DNA of 32,910 nucleotides from Trichococcus sp. GTDB lineage: Bacteria > Bacillota > Bacilli > Lactobacillales > Aerococcaceae. Shown here in pieces: positions 7,013-15,453 of this stretch. The first letter of the stretch is position 1. Each line of letters starts with the position of its first letter. The position numbers were made by a program, and so were the translations under genes. Under the pieces are notes generated by a model, which was given only the letters and a program-made list of their open reading frames with translations, made no database searches and was not told the origin of the DNA. The stretch covers positions 1-32,910 of the forward strand of contig JASKKA010000019.1 of NCBI GenBank assembly GCA_030153215.1, given 5' to 3'.

Positions 7013-7017
7013 ATTTT

Positions 7018-7854
7018 CTAGTGTTTTCTTTCTTGCTTATAAGCTTTGACCATTTCGGCATAATCTGCCATGATGGTCTGCACAATTGGATTATCCATCG
7101 TTGGAATCGCAACCGAGCCGATTTTCGAAATCGGCAGCACATTATTACCAGTACCGGAAACGAATGCTCCTTCAGCATCCTTTATCCACGCGACAGGGAT
7201 GGCCGTTTCATTGATCGGAATCTTCCGGTTTGCGCAGATTTCGAACACTTTCTTGCGGACGATGCCCAACAGGACTGCCTTTGCTGGCGGAGTATACAAC
7301 TCATTCCCTTTCACAAAAAAGACATTCGTGCGGCTGCCTTCCGTGATCTCCTCATTTGCATCCACAAGCAGCAGTTCATAGACCCCTTTATCCGCCCGTT
7401 CCTGCAGGACCGCTTTTTGATAATCCGAGCGGACAAGCTTGATGTTCGGGTCCAACCGTTCGATATGGAACAGGCTCGTCGCGATACCCTCTTCATAGTA
7501 GCTGTTTGGAGGGTAGAGGCTCTGGGCGAAAAAGATCCATAACACACTCTCGCCCTCAGCCGTTTTGCCAAGGATGAACTTAAGGTTCTGCTCCCCAACC
7601 TGATTGGCGGCTATCAGGCGATAGACGCGGTCCTCGATCATTTCAGCAGTAGCAGGCAACGGCAAATCCAAGTAAGCCGCGGACCGGAAAAAACGATCCA
7701 GATGATCCTCCAAAAATATCGCAATCCCATCTTGAACACGGATGACTTCGTATACCGTTCGACCTTCAAATTCCGGATGTTTTCCGCCATCCTCATTCTT
7801 GATGAGTTCCTCATTCAATAAATAGTAAGGTCCTTCCACTATCTCCAAATTCAT
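7018..7854 (-). CDS. PLP-dependent class IV aminotransferase
   Basis: A 278-aa fold type IV PLP enzyme related to branched-chain aminotransferase, D-amino-acid transaminase and aminodeoxychorismate lyase. Seen are FEGRTVYEVIRVQDG near residues 28-42, the HLDRFFRSA helix, a Lys in DPNIKLVRSDYQ that fits the Schiff-base lysine, and ELLLVDANEEITEGSRTNVF, the typical PLP-phosphate region. The ATG at 7854 has GGAAGGAGCG just upstream. Substrate cannot be decided from sequence; the short length and VRSDYQKA context do not point firmly to IlvE or Dat. It is probably monocistronic, as a terminator follows. Confidence 0.85.
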   Translation of the reverse strand: MNLEIVEGPYYLLNEELIKNEDGGKHPEFEGRTVYEVIRVQDGIAIFLEDHLDRFFRSAAYLDLPLPATAEMIEDRVYRLIAANQVGEQNLKFILGKTAEGESVLWIFFAQSLYPPNSYYEEGIATSLFHIERLDPNIKLVRSDYQKAVLQERADKGVYELLLVDANEEITEGSRTNVFFVKGNELYTPPAKAVLLGIVRKKVFEICANRKIPINETAIPVAWIKDAEGAFVSGTGNNVLPISKIGSVAIPTMDNPIVQTIMADYAEMVKAYKQERKH

Positions 7855-8079
7855 CGCTCCTTCCTGTTCTTATATCCCCTATTTTACTCCGTAATCCCAA
7901 GAAGTACACGCCAATTCGCAAAAGAGCGGATGTGACAGCAAAATGACAAACAATTTAAAAATTTGTAAAAGGTAAAAAAACACAACGACTCCCTTCCCTT
8001 TTTTCTGCGGTGGGTGTATAGTATGGGCATCATGAAAAATACAAACAAATCTACTTACATAAAGGATGATAGAATAAGC

Positions 8080-8616
8080 ATGCAGATGCCACAATCCCAT
8101 TGGAAAAATGATGTTGAATATGTTGCTTTGGTCGAAGATCTCATCTATCACGAAGAATTATTGCATATGGAGACCATTACCCACCACCACTTCACCAATC
8201 GTTTGGAGCATTCTATCCGCGTATCCTATAAGAGTTATCAACTTGCCAAAAAATGGAATCTAGACGCCCGATCCACTGCACGTGCCGGATTGTTGCATGA
8301 CTTCTTCCATGAAGACCGCGATGCTGTCGCGCAGCTGAAAATCGGTTCTCATGCAGATGCCCATCCAAAAATTGCCTGTGAAAATGCTTGCCGTATAACT
8401 GAAATCAGCTCTTTGGAGCGCGACATCATCCTTAAGCACATGTTCCTAGTAAGCCGTTGTGGCCTGCCGCGTTACAAAGAAAGTTTTGTTGTAACCTACG
8501 TGGACAAATATGTCGCAATCAGAGAGGTCGTCGAGCCGATAAAAGAAATCGCAGGTGCTCGCCTACGCGGTCTGGTTTCCAAATTGAGCCCAGTAAACCT
8601 GAACATCAACATTTAA
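8080..8616 (+). CDS. HD-domain phosphohydrolase-like protein
   Basis: A 178-aa cytosolic protein with the metal-binding HD-superfamily pattern: HHHFTNRLEHSIRVS (first His), GLLHDFFHEDR (HD pair) and a C-terminal YVDKYVAI (final Asp). Such enzymes hydrolyse nucleotides or other phosphomonoesters; the substrate is unknown. I place the start at ATG 8080 because AAAGGATGA lies upstream. A TATAGT -10-like element at about 8017-8022 would put the transcript start downstream of the in-frame ATGs at 8014 and 8023, though the ATG at 8032 cannot be excluded. A strong terminator follows directly. Confidence 0.8.
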   Translation: MQMPQSHWKNDVEYVALVEDLIYHEELLHMETITHHHFTNRLEHSIRVSYKSYQLAKKWNLDARSTARAGLLHDFFHEDRDAVAQLKIGSHADAHPKIACENACRITEISSLERDIILKHMFLVSRCGLPRYKESFVVTYVDKYVAIREVVEPIKEIAGARLRGLVSKLSPVNLNINI

Positions 8617-8667
8617 AGCAAAGAAGAGGCTGCCTCCAAAATGAGGTAGCCTCTTCTTTGCTTTTTT
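8615..8667 (+). terminator. Terminator after the HD-domain gene
   Basis: AAGCAAAGAAGAGGCTGCCT pairs with AGGTAGCCTCTTCTTTGCTT (one mismatch) followed by a T run; it overlaps the TAA stop. Confidence 0.92.
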
Positions 8668-8714
8668 TCATTTTTCGGTTCGTTGGAGAATGCCAAAAGA
8701 AATTAATAAGAGCT

Positions 8715-8747
8715 GGATGTCGGATACTTCCGGGTTATCCGACATCC
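8715..8747. repeat. Perfect 12-bp inverted repeat of unknown role
   Basis: GGATGTCGGATA (8715-8726) and TATCCGACATCC (8736-8747) flank a 9-base loop. There is no T tract on either side, and it sits between two terminators of converging genes, so it is not needed for termination. Confidence 0.6.
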
Positions 8748-8792
8748 TCGGAGCTATGCCTGCTCGGGGCTGCCATTTACAGGATCTCATCA

Positions 8793-8825
8793 AAAAAACT
8801 GAGCCCGTCATGGGCCCAGTTTTTT
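8793..8825. terminator. Terminator after the wall hydrolase gene
   Basis: AAAAAACTGAGCCC (8793-8806) pairs with GGGCCCAGTTTTTT (8812-8825) with one mismatch; it serves the minus-strand gene ending at 8856. Confidence 0.82.
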
Positions 8826-8855
8826 GTTTGTACTATTCCTACAGTTTGTATTTTT

Positions 8856-9650
8856 TTAGTAGAAGACGTTTGTTACGCCATCACCTGAAGCACGGAAGCT
8901 TTGAGCTGATGTTGAACGGTAACCATTCAATACTTCGTTTACAGCTTGGATCGTGTCAGCAGTAGGCACTTCTGCTGCTGCAGCTCCGTTCGAAACTACC
9001 GAGAACTGATACGGTGCATACAAGACAGCATCGATTGTCGTTCCGCCCCAGATTCCGGATTCAACGCGGTTCATAATAACAGAAGCAACATTCAATTTTT
9101 CTTGGTAGCTTGGACCTGCTTCAGCTTGGACTACTTGATACAAGAAGTAGCTGGCTTGGTAAGTCGTTGATGACGCTTGCGCTACTGGAGCCGGCTCAAC
9201 ATAGGTTTCTACAACTGGTGCAGCTGCTTGAACTTCTTCAACTACTTCCACAGGTGTTTCGACTTCAACAACTTCTTCAGAGCTGACATCGTAGCTCTTC
9301 ACTTCTGAGCCTTGTTCAACAGTCACGATGTTGTGGTCGGCTGACAATACGATCGAGTTTCCTGCAATGATCATGTCTGCATTTCCGATGCTGTTGACAT
9401 CAACTAAGGCATTCACTGATACGTCAGTCGCCAATGCGATTGCGGATAAAGTGTCGCCCCATTGGAAAGTATATTTGCTGCCGTTCTCCAAGTTTTGGAT
9501 ATCCGCTTTGATTTGATCTGCCGTACGTGCTGTCCAAGTGGATGAAGTATATTCTGTTGCCTGTGCTTGTGTAGGATTCGCTGTTGCCATAAAACCGATG
9601 GCTGCTAAAGTTGCGCTCGTTACGAATAATCTAGATTTGAAGTTTTTCAT
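8856..9650 (-). CDS. Secreted LysM protein with SleB-like cell-wall hydrolase domain
   Basis: A 264-aa exported protein. A signal peptide spans about residues 1-31 (Lys/Arg start, hydrophobic ATLAAIGFMATA, cleavage near AQA). A LysM peptidoglycan-binding domain follows (YTFQWGDTLSAIALATDVSVNAL), then an acidic Val/Glu/Pro/Ala-rich linker, then a C-terminal Hydrolase_2 (SleB/CwlJ-type) domain, with QAEAGPSYQEKLNVASVIMNRV holding the likely catalytic Glu and APYQFSVV. Start ATG 9650 is chosen because it begins the signal peptide and has AAAGGGA upstream; longer in-frame starts lack a site. It likely trims septal or lateral peptidoglycan; spore germination is not implied. Confidence 0.87.
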   Translation of the reverse strand: MKNFKSRLFVTSATLAAIGFMATANPTQAQATEYTSSTWTARTADQIKADIQNLENGSKYTFQWGDTLSAIALATDVSVNALVDVNSIGNADMIIAGNSIVLSADHNIVTVEQGSEVKSYDVSSEEVVEVETPVEVVEEVQAAAPVVETYVEPAPVAQASSTTYQASYFLYQVVQAEAGPSYQEKLNVASVIMNRVESGIWGGTTIDAVLYAPYQFSVVSNGAAAAEVPTADTIQAVNEVLNGYRSTSAQSFRASGDGVTNVFY

Positions 9651-9879
9651 GTGTGTTTTGTCCCTTTCTTCTCTTCGCAATGTTTCCGTATTGCAATTTA
9701 TACTCTTCATGACCTTTTTTATTTGATAAATGAAGTATTTATCCAGGTCTCGATTGGAGTTCTTTCAACAGAGACAATCCTAACACGAATCAAACCGGTA
9801 AAGTTAAAAATCCCTTCTTTGTTATTCCATCTTAACGTCACTGTCTCAAATAACTGTTTATCTTACAAACATAAGTCAA

Positions 9880-9909
9880 ATATTACACTGTCGTAATATA
9901 GAAAATCAA
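9880..9909 (-). promoter_or_regulatory. Possible promoter of the wall hydrolase gene
   Basis: TTGATT (9904-9909) and TAATAT (9880-9885) with an 18-base spacer would give a ~220-nt leader. Several TGTAA-type strings occur in 9860-10080, but no clean paired WalR box was found. The rest of the 500-base gap up to the tRNA holds only a terminator. Confidence 0.4.
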
Positions 9910-10097
9910 CTTGTAACAATTAGCACGACAGATGTGTTTTTTCACAAAGTCTGTGTCAAAAAGTATGTAAATCTTTGATTTATAAACGATTTACGCTGTA
10001 ACATTCCAATCAATATGTGTCATTTCTCAATCGTTACCGCTCAACCCTGATAATACTGGCCAAAGATTGTTACAAAACATTTGCTTGTTGTAAACAT

Positions 10098-10131
10098 AAA
10101 AAAAAACCTTGCCGAATTTATCGGTAAGGTT
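10098..10131 (-). terminator. Terminator after tRNA-Gly
   Basis: In minus sense AACCTTACCG pairs with CGGCAAGGTT and runs into nine T residues, 20 bases past the tRNA 3' end. Confidence 0.88.
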
Positions 10132-10151
10132 AAGATACATGCACTATAGAA

Positions 10152-10222
10152 AGCGGGCGACGGGAATCGGACCCGCGACATGACCTTGGGAAGGTCGCAT
10201 TTTACCACTAAACTACGCCCGC
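10152..10222 (-). tRNA. tRNA-Gly (anticodon CCC)
   Basis: The 71-nt cloverleaf has acceptor stem GCGGGCG/CGCCCGC with U discriminator, D loop AGTGGTA, anticodon loop TTCCCAA (anticodon CCC, reads GGG) and T arm GCGGG-TCCGATT-CCCGT. CCA is not encoded. The anticodon stem has an A-C mismatch at its outer pair. It appears as a lone tRNA followed by its own terminator. Confidence 0.93.
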
Positions 10223-10439
10223 ATATCGGTCTTTTCAACCGGACTGCATGTACCATTTTACTCCTAAATTGTGTTCAAGACAATAGCTAAACAGAAAAAA
10301 TGTACAAATATATATATGAGGAAAGCTCCCTCAGAGCTTACTCAATCTCATTAGCTTGATGGCATTGACAAACAAAGGACAGGTGGAAATCAGAGGAGAT
10401 TAGCGATCAGAGTTCAGAAGAACTGCTCAACCCAGTGGC

Positions 10440-10590
10440 CAACACTGCCGAATAGATGAGGTAGATCCGACAATTTGATTCCCGATTAAGCCGAGATTAT
10501 CGAATGTCCAGAAACATCCAATAATTCGACTTCATGACGAACCAAAATCATCGAATAGCTAAGGAACATTCAACGATTTGGCCTCACACT
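10440..10590. repeat. Degenerate ~52-bp tandem repeat
   Basis: Units 10467-10517 and 10518-10569 align end to end, each starting CC(G/A)A..AATT(T/C)GA and ending ATCGAAT..C.A..AACAT. A partial unit ends at 10466 (CGAATAGATGAGGTAGAT) and another begins at 10570 (TCAACGATTTGG). No reading frame is convincing here. The remaining 10257-10440 shows nothing I can name. Confidence 0.55.
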
Positions 10591-10591
10591 C

Positions 10592-10629
10592 AAAAAAAGC
10601 GGGAATGCATCATGCATCCACGCTTTTTT
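10592..10629. terminator. Terminator of the cop operon
   Basis: AAAAAAAGCG..ATGCA pairs with TGCAT..CGCTTTTTT around a short loop, about 70 bases downstream of copZ in minus sense. Confidence 0.8.
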
Positions 10630-10696
10630 ACAGTTGTAAAGTTGCTGAAGTTAATGACATTGAGCGCTATTGAAGGAGTCGCGCTATTTTTTTCGC

Positions 10697-10906
10697 TTAC
10701 TTGCTGCCGGTTACTTTGAACTTCGTGTCGGCTAGCGCTTCATTAAAAGCTGCCTCGGGAATATCTTGGTTCATTTGGACTGTCGCTTTCTTTCCTTCTA
10801 AATCAACAGTTACCTTTTCCACTCCTGCAATCGCAGAAAATCTCTCCTGGACTGTTGCTACGCAACCATCGCACTTCATTCCTTCTAACATCAATTCTTT
10901 TTCCAT
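10697..10906 (-). CDS. copZ: Copper chaperone CopZ
   Basis: A 69-aa single heavy-metal-associated domain protein with the Cu(I) site GMKCDGC near residues 9-15, beta-alpha-beta-beta-alpha-beta length and fold pattern. CopZ carries Cu(I) to the CopY repressor and to CopA. The ATG at 10906 has AGAGGAAAAG upstream and is 31 bases after the copA stop. It is the last gene of the copY-copA-copZ operon. It appears intact although copA is damaged. Confidence 0.92.
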   Translation of the reverse strand: MEKELMLEGMKCDGCVATVQERFSAIAGVEKVTVDLEGKKATVQMNQDIPEAAFNEALADTKFKVTGSK

Positions 10907-10937
10907 TATCTTTTCCTCTTTTCTGTATGATATTCCC

Positions 10938-13152
10938 TTACCGTTTTGAAACGGAGGGTTTGAACCCTTTCAGACGTAATGCATTCAGCACAACCGACAC
11001 CGAGCTGAAGCTCATCGCTGCTCCAGCAATCATCGGATTCAACAAAGGGCCTCCGAAGACGTGCAGGATGCCCATCGCAACAGGGATGCCCAGGACATTA
11101 TAGGCGAATGCCCAGAACAGATTTTCCTTTATGTTCTTGATGGTGGCCTTGCTGAGTTCGACGGCTGTGGCAACCGCCATCAAGTCACTCTTCATCAAAA
11201 CGATATCCGCCGACTCGATTGCTACGTCCGTTCCCGATCCGATAGCGATGCCGATATCAGCTTGGGCCAATGCTGGTGCATCATTGACGCCGTCTCCGAC
11301 CATAGCTACTTTGCGGCCATCCTTCTGAAGCTTCTTCACTTCAGCCGCTTTGTCTTCAGGCAACACTTCGCTCAGGACACGGTCGATGCCCACCTGATTG
11401 GCGATGGCTTGTGCGGTACGTTTGTTGTCGCCTGTGATCATCGCGATTTCGATGCCCATACTACGCAATTTTTTGATTGCAGCGGCACTGCTTGCTTTCA
11501 CCGTATCGGCAACAGCAATGATTCCGGCCAGTTGCCCATCCATTGCGATGTACATCGGTGTTTTTCCTTGTTCAGCCAGCGAGTGAGAAGTTTCGGCAAA
11601 TGAACCGAGTCCGATTGCATGGTTCAGCATCAACTTTTCATTTCCCAAAAGCAACTCTTTCCCATCGATTGTGACAGCAATACCGAAACCGGGCAGCGCA
11701 TTGAAAGCGGATGGTTTCGATAAAGACAACCCTTTTTCCTCAGCATCGCGGACGATGGCTTCTCCAAGCGGATGCTCCGACCCTTTTTCGGCCGAAGCCG
11801 CCAACAGCAGCAGTTCATCCGGATCGATCCCATCACGTACCAGCACGTCCGTCACTTTAGGCTTGCCTTCGGTGATTGTTCCAGTCTTGTCGAAAACAAT
11901 TGTCTCAATTTTATGTGTCACTTCCAGAGCCGTTCCGCTTTTGATCAGCACACCGTTCTCGGCACCCTTGCCTGTACCCACCATGATGGCGGTCGGTGTT
12001 GCCAAACCCAAAGCACAAGGACAGGCGATAACCAAAACAGAGATCGTGATGGTGAGCGCGAAAATCCAGGATTCTTGTCCCAAGAAGTACCAAGCCAGTC
12101 CAGCCAAAACAGCGAGCACGATAACGATCGGAACGAAGTAGCCCGAAATCGTGTCAGCCAGCTTGGCAATCGGCGCTTTTGACCCTTGTGCATCTTCAAC
12201 CAATTTGATGATTTGAGCGAGCGCCGTATCTTTCCCGACTTTCTCTGCCCGGTACTGGATGGTGCCGTTTTTATTGATGCTGCCACCGATAATGGCATCG
12301 CCCGCCTTTTTCTCCACCGGCATGCTCTCTCCTGTCAGCATCGATTCATCGACGGACGTCAGGCCTTCCGTGACTTTTCCATCAACCGCCATTTTTTCGC
12401 CGGGACGGACAACCAAAATGTCCCCGACCATGACGGCATCCAGTTTGATTTCCTGCTCATTGCCGTCACGGATGACGCGGGCTGTCTTAGGTGCCAAGCC
12501 CATCAATTTTTTGATGGCCTCCGAAGTCTTGCCTTTTGAGACGGCCTCGAAGTACTTCCCTAAGGTAATCAGGGTAAGAATCACGGCTGCCGACTTTGAA
12601 CAGGGACTTGAAGCCGACAGTGAAAAATTTCGTCCCGAGTATCATCACCGGGATCGTCAACACAAGCTGCGTGAGCGCGAATGTGACGGGATGCATATCC
12701 GGATGAAGGCTCATCGGCAACGGCAATCCCAACATGTGACCCATCGCGAGGTACAGAAGCGGAACTGTGAATACAGCCGAGAGCCAGAAGCGCCGCCACA
12801 TATTTTTGATGTGCTGTTCTTTCTTTGCTTGGTTTTGGACCGATGCATCGGATACACCGGCAACTGCCCGGGTCACTTTTTCCACGGTTTGGGAACATGA
12901 GGCGCAGCTCATGCCTTCGATCAGAAACGTCTTTTCTTTCTTGTTTGCCACCAAAACATAGCCAGCATCATCGACTGCCTTTTTCAGAATTTCTTCGGAA
13001 AAATGGTTCCCATCGACAGCGACCGTCAGTTTCTCGGTAGCCAAATTGACTGTCGCTTCCTTGACGCCTGCGACTTTGGCGGCCGCTTTTTCCACGGCTT
13101 GCGAGCACGAGGCGCAACTCATGCCTTCTATGTCATAACTTTTATTTTCCAT
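10938..13152 (-). pseudogene. copA: Copper-translocating P-type ATPase CopA, frameshifted by internal deletion
   Basis: The start ATG at 13152 (after GAGGAGGAA) opens a frame with metal-binding domain 1 (GMSCASC), the start of domain 2 (GMSCASC again) and the first two membrane helices, ending out of frame at 12487. The rest continues in another frame from about 12597: TGES (actuator), CPC membrane motif in [11 protein letters not shown], phosphorylation site DKTGT, SEHPLG, TGDN and [10 protein letters not shown]. At about 12590-12600 FKSLFK is followed directly by [16 protein letters not shown]; related ATPases have about 40 residues between these points (GHPNMDSL... and a transmembrane pair). 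A second gap near 12830-12842 removes the last third of metal-binding domain 2 in frame. The total is roughly 80 residues short. The gene is probably non-functional unless this is an assembly error. Confidence 0.85.
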
Positions 13153-13153
13153 C

Positions 13154-13618
13154 TTACGATTCCTCCTCATGTAAGCAACCGGTCTGCTTGCAGTTGCATT
13201 GTCCTGGCGTACACATGCACTTCACTTCGGCGACTGCCATCAGCTTTTTGGCGGCAATCACCTTTTCCAACAGCGCCACATCCGCATGGCTCAACGTAGC
13301 CCTTTCGATCAGTTCTGCTATCGTGCGGCCGACTTTTTTTGTGCAGACATGCGCCAAAAGATCTTCAGTAGCACCGCCGACGCTTTCCTGTTCGGTTACG
13401 ATTGCGCTGTAGATGAATTTATTGCCGATCGGTTCTGTCTCCAACAAACCTTTATCGACGAGTCTTCCGATCAGAGTTTTGACGGTGGCTTGTTTCCAAT
13501 CCATTTTTTCCTGCAGAACCGAAAAGATTTCCCGGCTGGTCGCTTTCCCGTTTGTCCAGACGACGCGCATGACTTCCCATTCGGCATCGGTGATCTTCTT
13601 CTGTGCCAGTTCGGTCAT
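13154..13618 (-). CDS. copY: Copper-responsive repressor CopY
   Basis: A 154-aa BlaI/MecI-type winged-helix repressor (ITDAEWEVMRVVWTNGKATS near residues 8-27) with the C-terminal copper site CMCTPGQCNC, the CxCxxxxCxC signature of CopY. Zn-loaded CopY represses and Cu(I) delivered by CopZ releases it. I choose ATG 13618, with AAGG upstream, over the in-frame GTG at 13627. It ends one base before copA. Its operator and promoter are immediately upstream. The regulator looks intact. Confidence 0.93.
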   Translation of the reverse strand: MTELAQKKITDAEWEVMRVVWTNGKATSREIFSVLQEKMDWKQATVKTLIGRLVDKGLLETEPIGNKFIYSAIVTEQESVGGATEDLLAHVCTKKVGRTIAELIERATLSHADVALLEKVIAAKKLMAVAEVKCMCTPGQCNCKQTGCLHEEES

Positions 13619-13658
13619 TTCTTTCACCCTTTCGTTGTTGATTCTTGCTTCTAAACAT

Positions 13659-13687
13659 AGTTTACATTTGTAGACGATTTATGTCAA
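13659..13687 (-). promoter_or_regulatory. cop operon promoter
   Basis: TTGACA (13682-13687) and TAAACT (13659-13664) on the minus strand with a 17-base spacer. Confidence 0.8.
13663..13672. promoter_or_regulatory. cop box (CopY operator)
   Basis: TACATTTGTA matches the TACANNTGTA CopY operator exactly and overlaps the -10 end of the promoter. Only one box is seen, whereas Enterococcus hirae has two. Confidence 0.9.
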
Positions 13688-13705
13688 ATGATTTTCATCA
13701 AAAAA

Positions 13706-13744
13706 AAAACAGCCGCTACCGTTGAACGGTGAACCTGCTGTTTT
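13706..13744 (-). terminator. Terminator after the AdaA-like gene
   Basis: Minus-sense AAAACAGC pairs with GCTGTTTT, with an inner ACCGT/ACGGT stem, and runs into a ten-base T tract. Confidence 0.82.
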
Positions 13745-13779
13745 GCACGGAATTATTTTTTCTGTTCTTCAGTATATCG

Positions 13780-14370
13780 TCAGGATTGTTGGTTTCGTTC
13801 ACGCTTACGCACGCGTCGGCGATATAAAGTCGGTGTCATACCTTCCTTTTCCTTAAATTTGCGGGAAAACTCAGAAACGGAGGGCATTCCCACCAATTCG
13901 GAAATTTGCTTGATGAAGCGTCCCGAATGCATCAGCAAATAGCGCGCTTGATCCATCCGAACGCGGTCGAGGTAGTCCATCAACGAAACGCCGTAGATCC
14001 GGATGAAAATCTGCTGCAGTTCCGATGAGGAGCCGTGACAGGATTCGGCAATCCGATTCAGGCTCAAGGGATTTTGGTAATGGCTGTTGATAAAGCGCTC
14101 GGCTTGACCGGCCCACTCCAGATCCGTAACTTCCCTACCGTTCGGCCGGCATCTGCGGCAAGGACTACAGCCATACTCCTCCGCAGCCTCGGCTGAAGTA
14201 AAGATGCAGACCTGATTAAATTTCGGCAGTCTGGAAGGACAGGACGGCTTGCAATACAATTGCGTATTCCTGTCCGCGTAATAGAATTCTCCATCAAAAA
14301 ACGTATCCCGTTCATTTATTGCTTGCCATTGCTCCACATTCACCGTTTGTTCTGCCTTATCCGCCGCCAT
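13780..14370 (-). CDS. AdaA-type methylphosphotriester-DNA methyltransferase / AraC regulator
   Basis: A 196-aa protein with an N-terminal Ada zinc domain and a C-terminal AraC helix-turn-helix region. The zinc cysteines Cys40, Cys44, Cys71 and Cys74 have exactly the 4-27-3 spacing of E. coli Ada; Cys40 would be the methyl acceptor that turns the protein into an activator after alkylation damage. The C-terminal part (MDYLDRVRMDQARYLL, SVSEFSRKFKEKEGMTP) is a typical AraC double helix-turn-helix. It lacks the O6-methylguanine methyltransferase domain, and no adaB/ogt gene is adjacent. The start at ATG 14370 has GAGGAT at a rather long distance. Confidence 0.88.
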   Translation of the reverse strand: MAADKAEQTVNVEQWQAINERDTFFDGEFYYADRNTQLYCKPSCPSRLPKFNQVCIFTSAEAAEEYGCSPCRRCRPNGREVTDLEWAGQAERFINSHYQNPLSLNRIAESCHGSSSELQQIFIRIYGVSLMDYLDRVRMDQARYLLMHSGRFIKQISELVGMPSVSEFSRKFKEKEGMTPTLYRRRVRKRERNQQS

Positions 14371-14478
14371 TGTTTGGTTCCATCCTCTTCAACCGTCATT
14401 TATATCCGCTTACTATTATAGTACAGAAAAGCTGGATTTGCTTTAGCTTGCCACAAAAACTTCAGGCTGTTGTATGCA

Positions 14479-14514
14479 AAAAGCAGCAGCACCTGCACCG
14501 GCACTGCTGCTTTT
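14479..14514. terminator. Terminator after the deoxynucleoside kinase gene
   Basis: AAAAGCAGCAG (14479-14489) pairs with CTGCTGCTTTT (14504-14514). Confidence 0.8.
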
Positions 14515-14540
14515 GGATGATGGCTCATCTCTTATTTCAC

Positions 14541-15221
14541 TTACCCGTTGCTGCTTCCGGCACAAGTCAACCCAGCCCCTTCACCGCGCACTTCCAGCAG
14601 GGCTGCTTCGATGATGGCCATGACATTCTCTTCGTCCCCGAGATTATTGACGATGTCGAACGCATCTATATCGATTTTTATTTTGGCACTTTGGTCATAT
14701 TCCTGGAACCACTGTTCATAGTTATTGTAAAGCAATTCATAGTACGCCAACAGCTCCGGATCGTCTTCGATCTGTTCGAATTCGCGGCCGCGTTTGCGGA
14801 TGTGTTCCAAAATCTTCTCGAAAGAACCATCCAGATAAATCAGCAAATCTGGCGCTTTTTTGGGCATGCCTTCCAGTTCTTCCATCATGTTGGCCAACAG
14901 GTCGTTGTAGATATCCATCTCTTCTTTTGAAATATTGCCTTGCAGATGGTTGACCCGCGTGAATAAAGCATCTTCATAAATCGAACGATCCAAGACATTA
15001 TTGTCGTCAGTCAATGCAGCCTTGATGCTGCGGAAACGCGTATTCAAAAAATATATTTGAAGGCTGAACGCCCATTTCTGCGGGTTGTCGTAAAACTTAT
15101 CCAGGATTGGGTTATAATCGACACTTTCGAAAAAGGCCTCCGTCCCCAATCTTCTTGAAATCATTTCGGTATAAGTCGATTTCCCTGCACCTATCATTCC
15201 TGCCATTACCAGCACGCTCAA
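14541..15221 (-). CDS. Deoxynucleoside kinase (deoxyadenosine/deoxyguanosine kinase family)
   Basis: A 226-aa cytosolic kinase that phosphorylates deoxynucleosides for salvage. The P-loop GMIGAGKST is at residues 8-16, DRSIYEDALF gives the ERS/DRS motif near residue 78, and an arginine-rich lid KRGREFEQ follows. The start is TTG at 15221 (AAGGGA upstream), since an ATG just before it is out of frame. Lactobacilli often carry paired dAK/dGK genes; here only one is seen. Exact base preference cannot be assigned. Confidence 0.87.
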   Translation of the reverse strand: MSVLVMAGMIGAGKSTYTEMISRRLGTEAFFESVDYNPILDKFYDNPQKWAFSLQIYFLNTRFRSIKAALTDDNNVLDRSIYEDALFTRVNHLQGNISKEEMDIYNDLLANMMEELEGMPKKAPDLLIYLDGSFEKILEHIRKRGREFEQIEDDPELLAYYELLYNNYEQWFQEYDQSAKIKIDIDAFDIVNNLGDEENVMAIIEAALLEVRGEGAGLTCAGSSNG

Positions 15222-15453
15222 TCATATCCCTTCCTTTGGTGTTATCTGATTATTTCCATATTTTTATGCAACTCCCGATCCGCTTACTAACGGAACAACA
15301 TTTAGTATCATACCACGGCGAGTAAACGAGATATAGTGTTTTTTTGATTAGAAAATCCATTATCAGCGCAAAACCGATCACTGGTTTCTGCTCCCAAAAA
15401 CACTAGTCAAAACCCCTCAAATGCACTATGCTAGAAATAAAGGAGGGAAGCCC

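Noticed and set aside
8014..8079. Earlier start of the HD-domain protein at 8014
   Set aside because: It overlaps the predicted -10 box and has no ribosome site.
9860..10090. WalR (YycF) boxes upstream of the wall hydrolase gene
   Set aside because: Several TGTAA or TGTTA strings occur, but none form a TGTWAH-N5-TGTWAH pair.
10440..10590. Tandem repeats as a CRISPR array
   Set aside because: Units are degenerate over their whole length, with no identical repeats separated by unique spacers, and no cas genes are nearby.
12487..12900. Two separate genes in place of copA, and long antisense frames across it
   Set aside because: The two frames together cover one P-type ATPase in order with a gap at the junction; the antisense frames have no ribosome sites or recognisable domains.
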